Below, in pieces: positions 6,182 through 6,183 of a DNA stretch of 6,183 nt (position 1 is the stretch's first letter; each line of letters opens with the position of its first letter). Source of the stretch: Flavisolibacter sp. (GTDB taxonomy: Bacteria > Bacteroidota > Bacteroidia > Chitinophagales > Chitinophagaceae). Where the stretch lies: contig JAGIAB010000194.1 of assembly GCA_017745135.1 (NCBI GenBank), forward strand, positions 1 through 6,183, written 5' to 3'. A program made the position numbers and the translations under genes. A model generated the notes under the pieces. The model was given only the letters and a program-made list of their open reading frames with translations. It ran no database searches and was not told the DNA's origin.

Positions 6182-6183
6182 TT

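Overview
The window looks like chromosomal DNA from a Bacteroidota bacterium, most likely a Chitinophagaceae/Sphingobacteriia-type soil or freshwater organism. This rests on protein style: a FecI-like ECF sigma factor with a short hydrophobic tail, an XRE regulator ending in DFLPEKPI, and a GNAT enzyme of Bacteroidota siderophore type. Starts also lack clear Shine-Dalgarno sequences and the base composition is moderately AT-rich. The taxonomic call is an inference.

Left part (1-2856): a divergent arrangement that looks like one edge of a siderophore locus. On the minus strand a GNAT acyltransferase of the IucB/RhbD type (N6-hydroxylysine acetyltransferase family) is followed after 15 bases by a polytopic membrane protein of the DUF1624/HGSNAT acyltransferase family. 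On the plus strand, across a 172-base intergenic region, lies an AraC-family regulator whose C-terminus resembles PchR-type siderophore regulators. The simplest reading is regulated production and modification of a hydroxamate siderophore, with more genes expected beyond the left edge.

Middle part (2998-4103): a compact regulatory module. Two small helix-turn-helix proteins are transcribed divergently from a 69-base gap: an 80-residue protein resembling sigma region 4 (minus) and a 75-residue XRE repressor-like protein (plus). The gap holds two perfect 18-base palindromes (ACTTAGTGTT/CACTAAGT type), each ending a few bases before one of the two start codons. A third, 17-base copy lies just after the XRE gene and before a small gene that weakly resembles the C-terminal part of RteC. 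This three-operator arrangement looks like an autoregulated switch and is the most distinctive feature of the window.

Right part (4206-6183): three minus-strand genes. In transcription order they are the 3' end of an unrecognised gene cut by the window edge, a DUF4238-family protein (HHYIPQFYL motif), and an ECF sigma factor. The sigma gene has no FecR-type anti-sigma gene after it, which is unusual for this family in Bacteroidota; it faces the RteC-like gene tail to tail. No RNA genes, insertion sequences or CRISPR arrays were seen, and no stretch over 300 bases lacks a gene.
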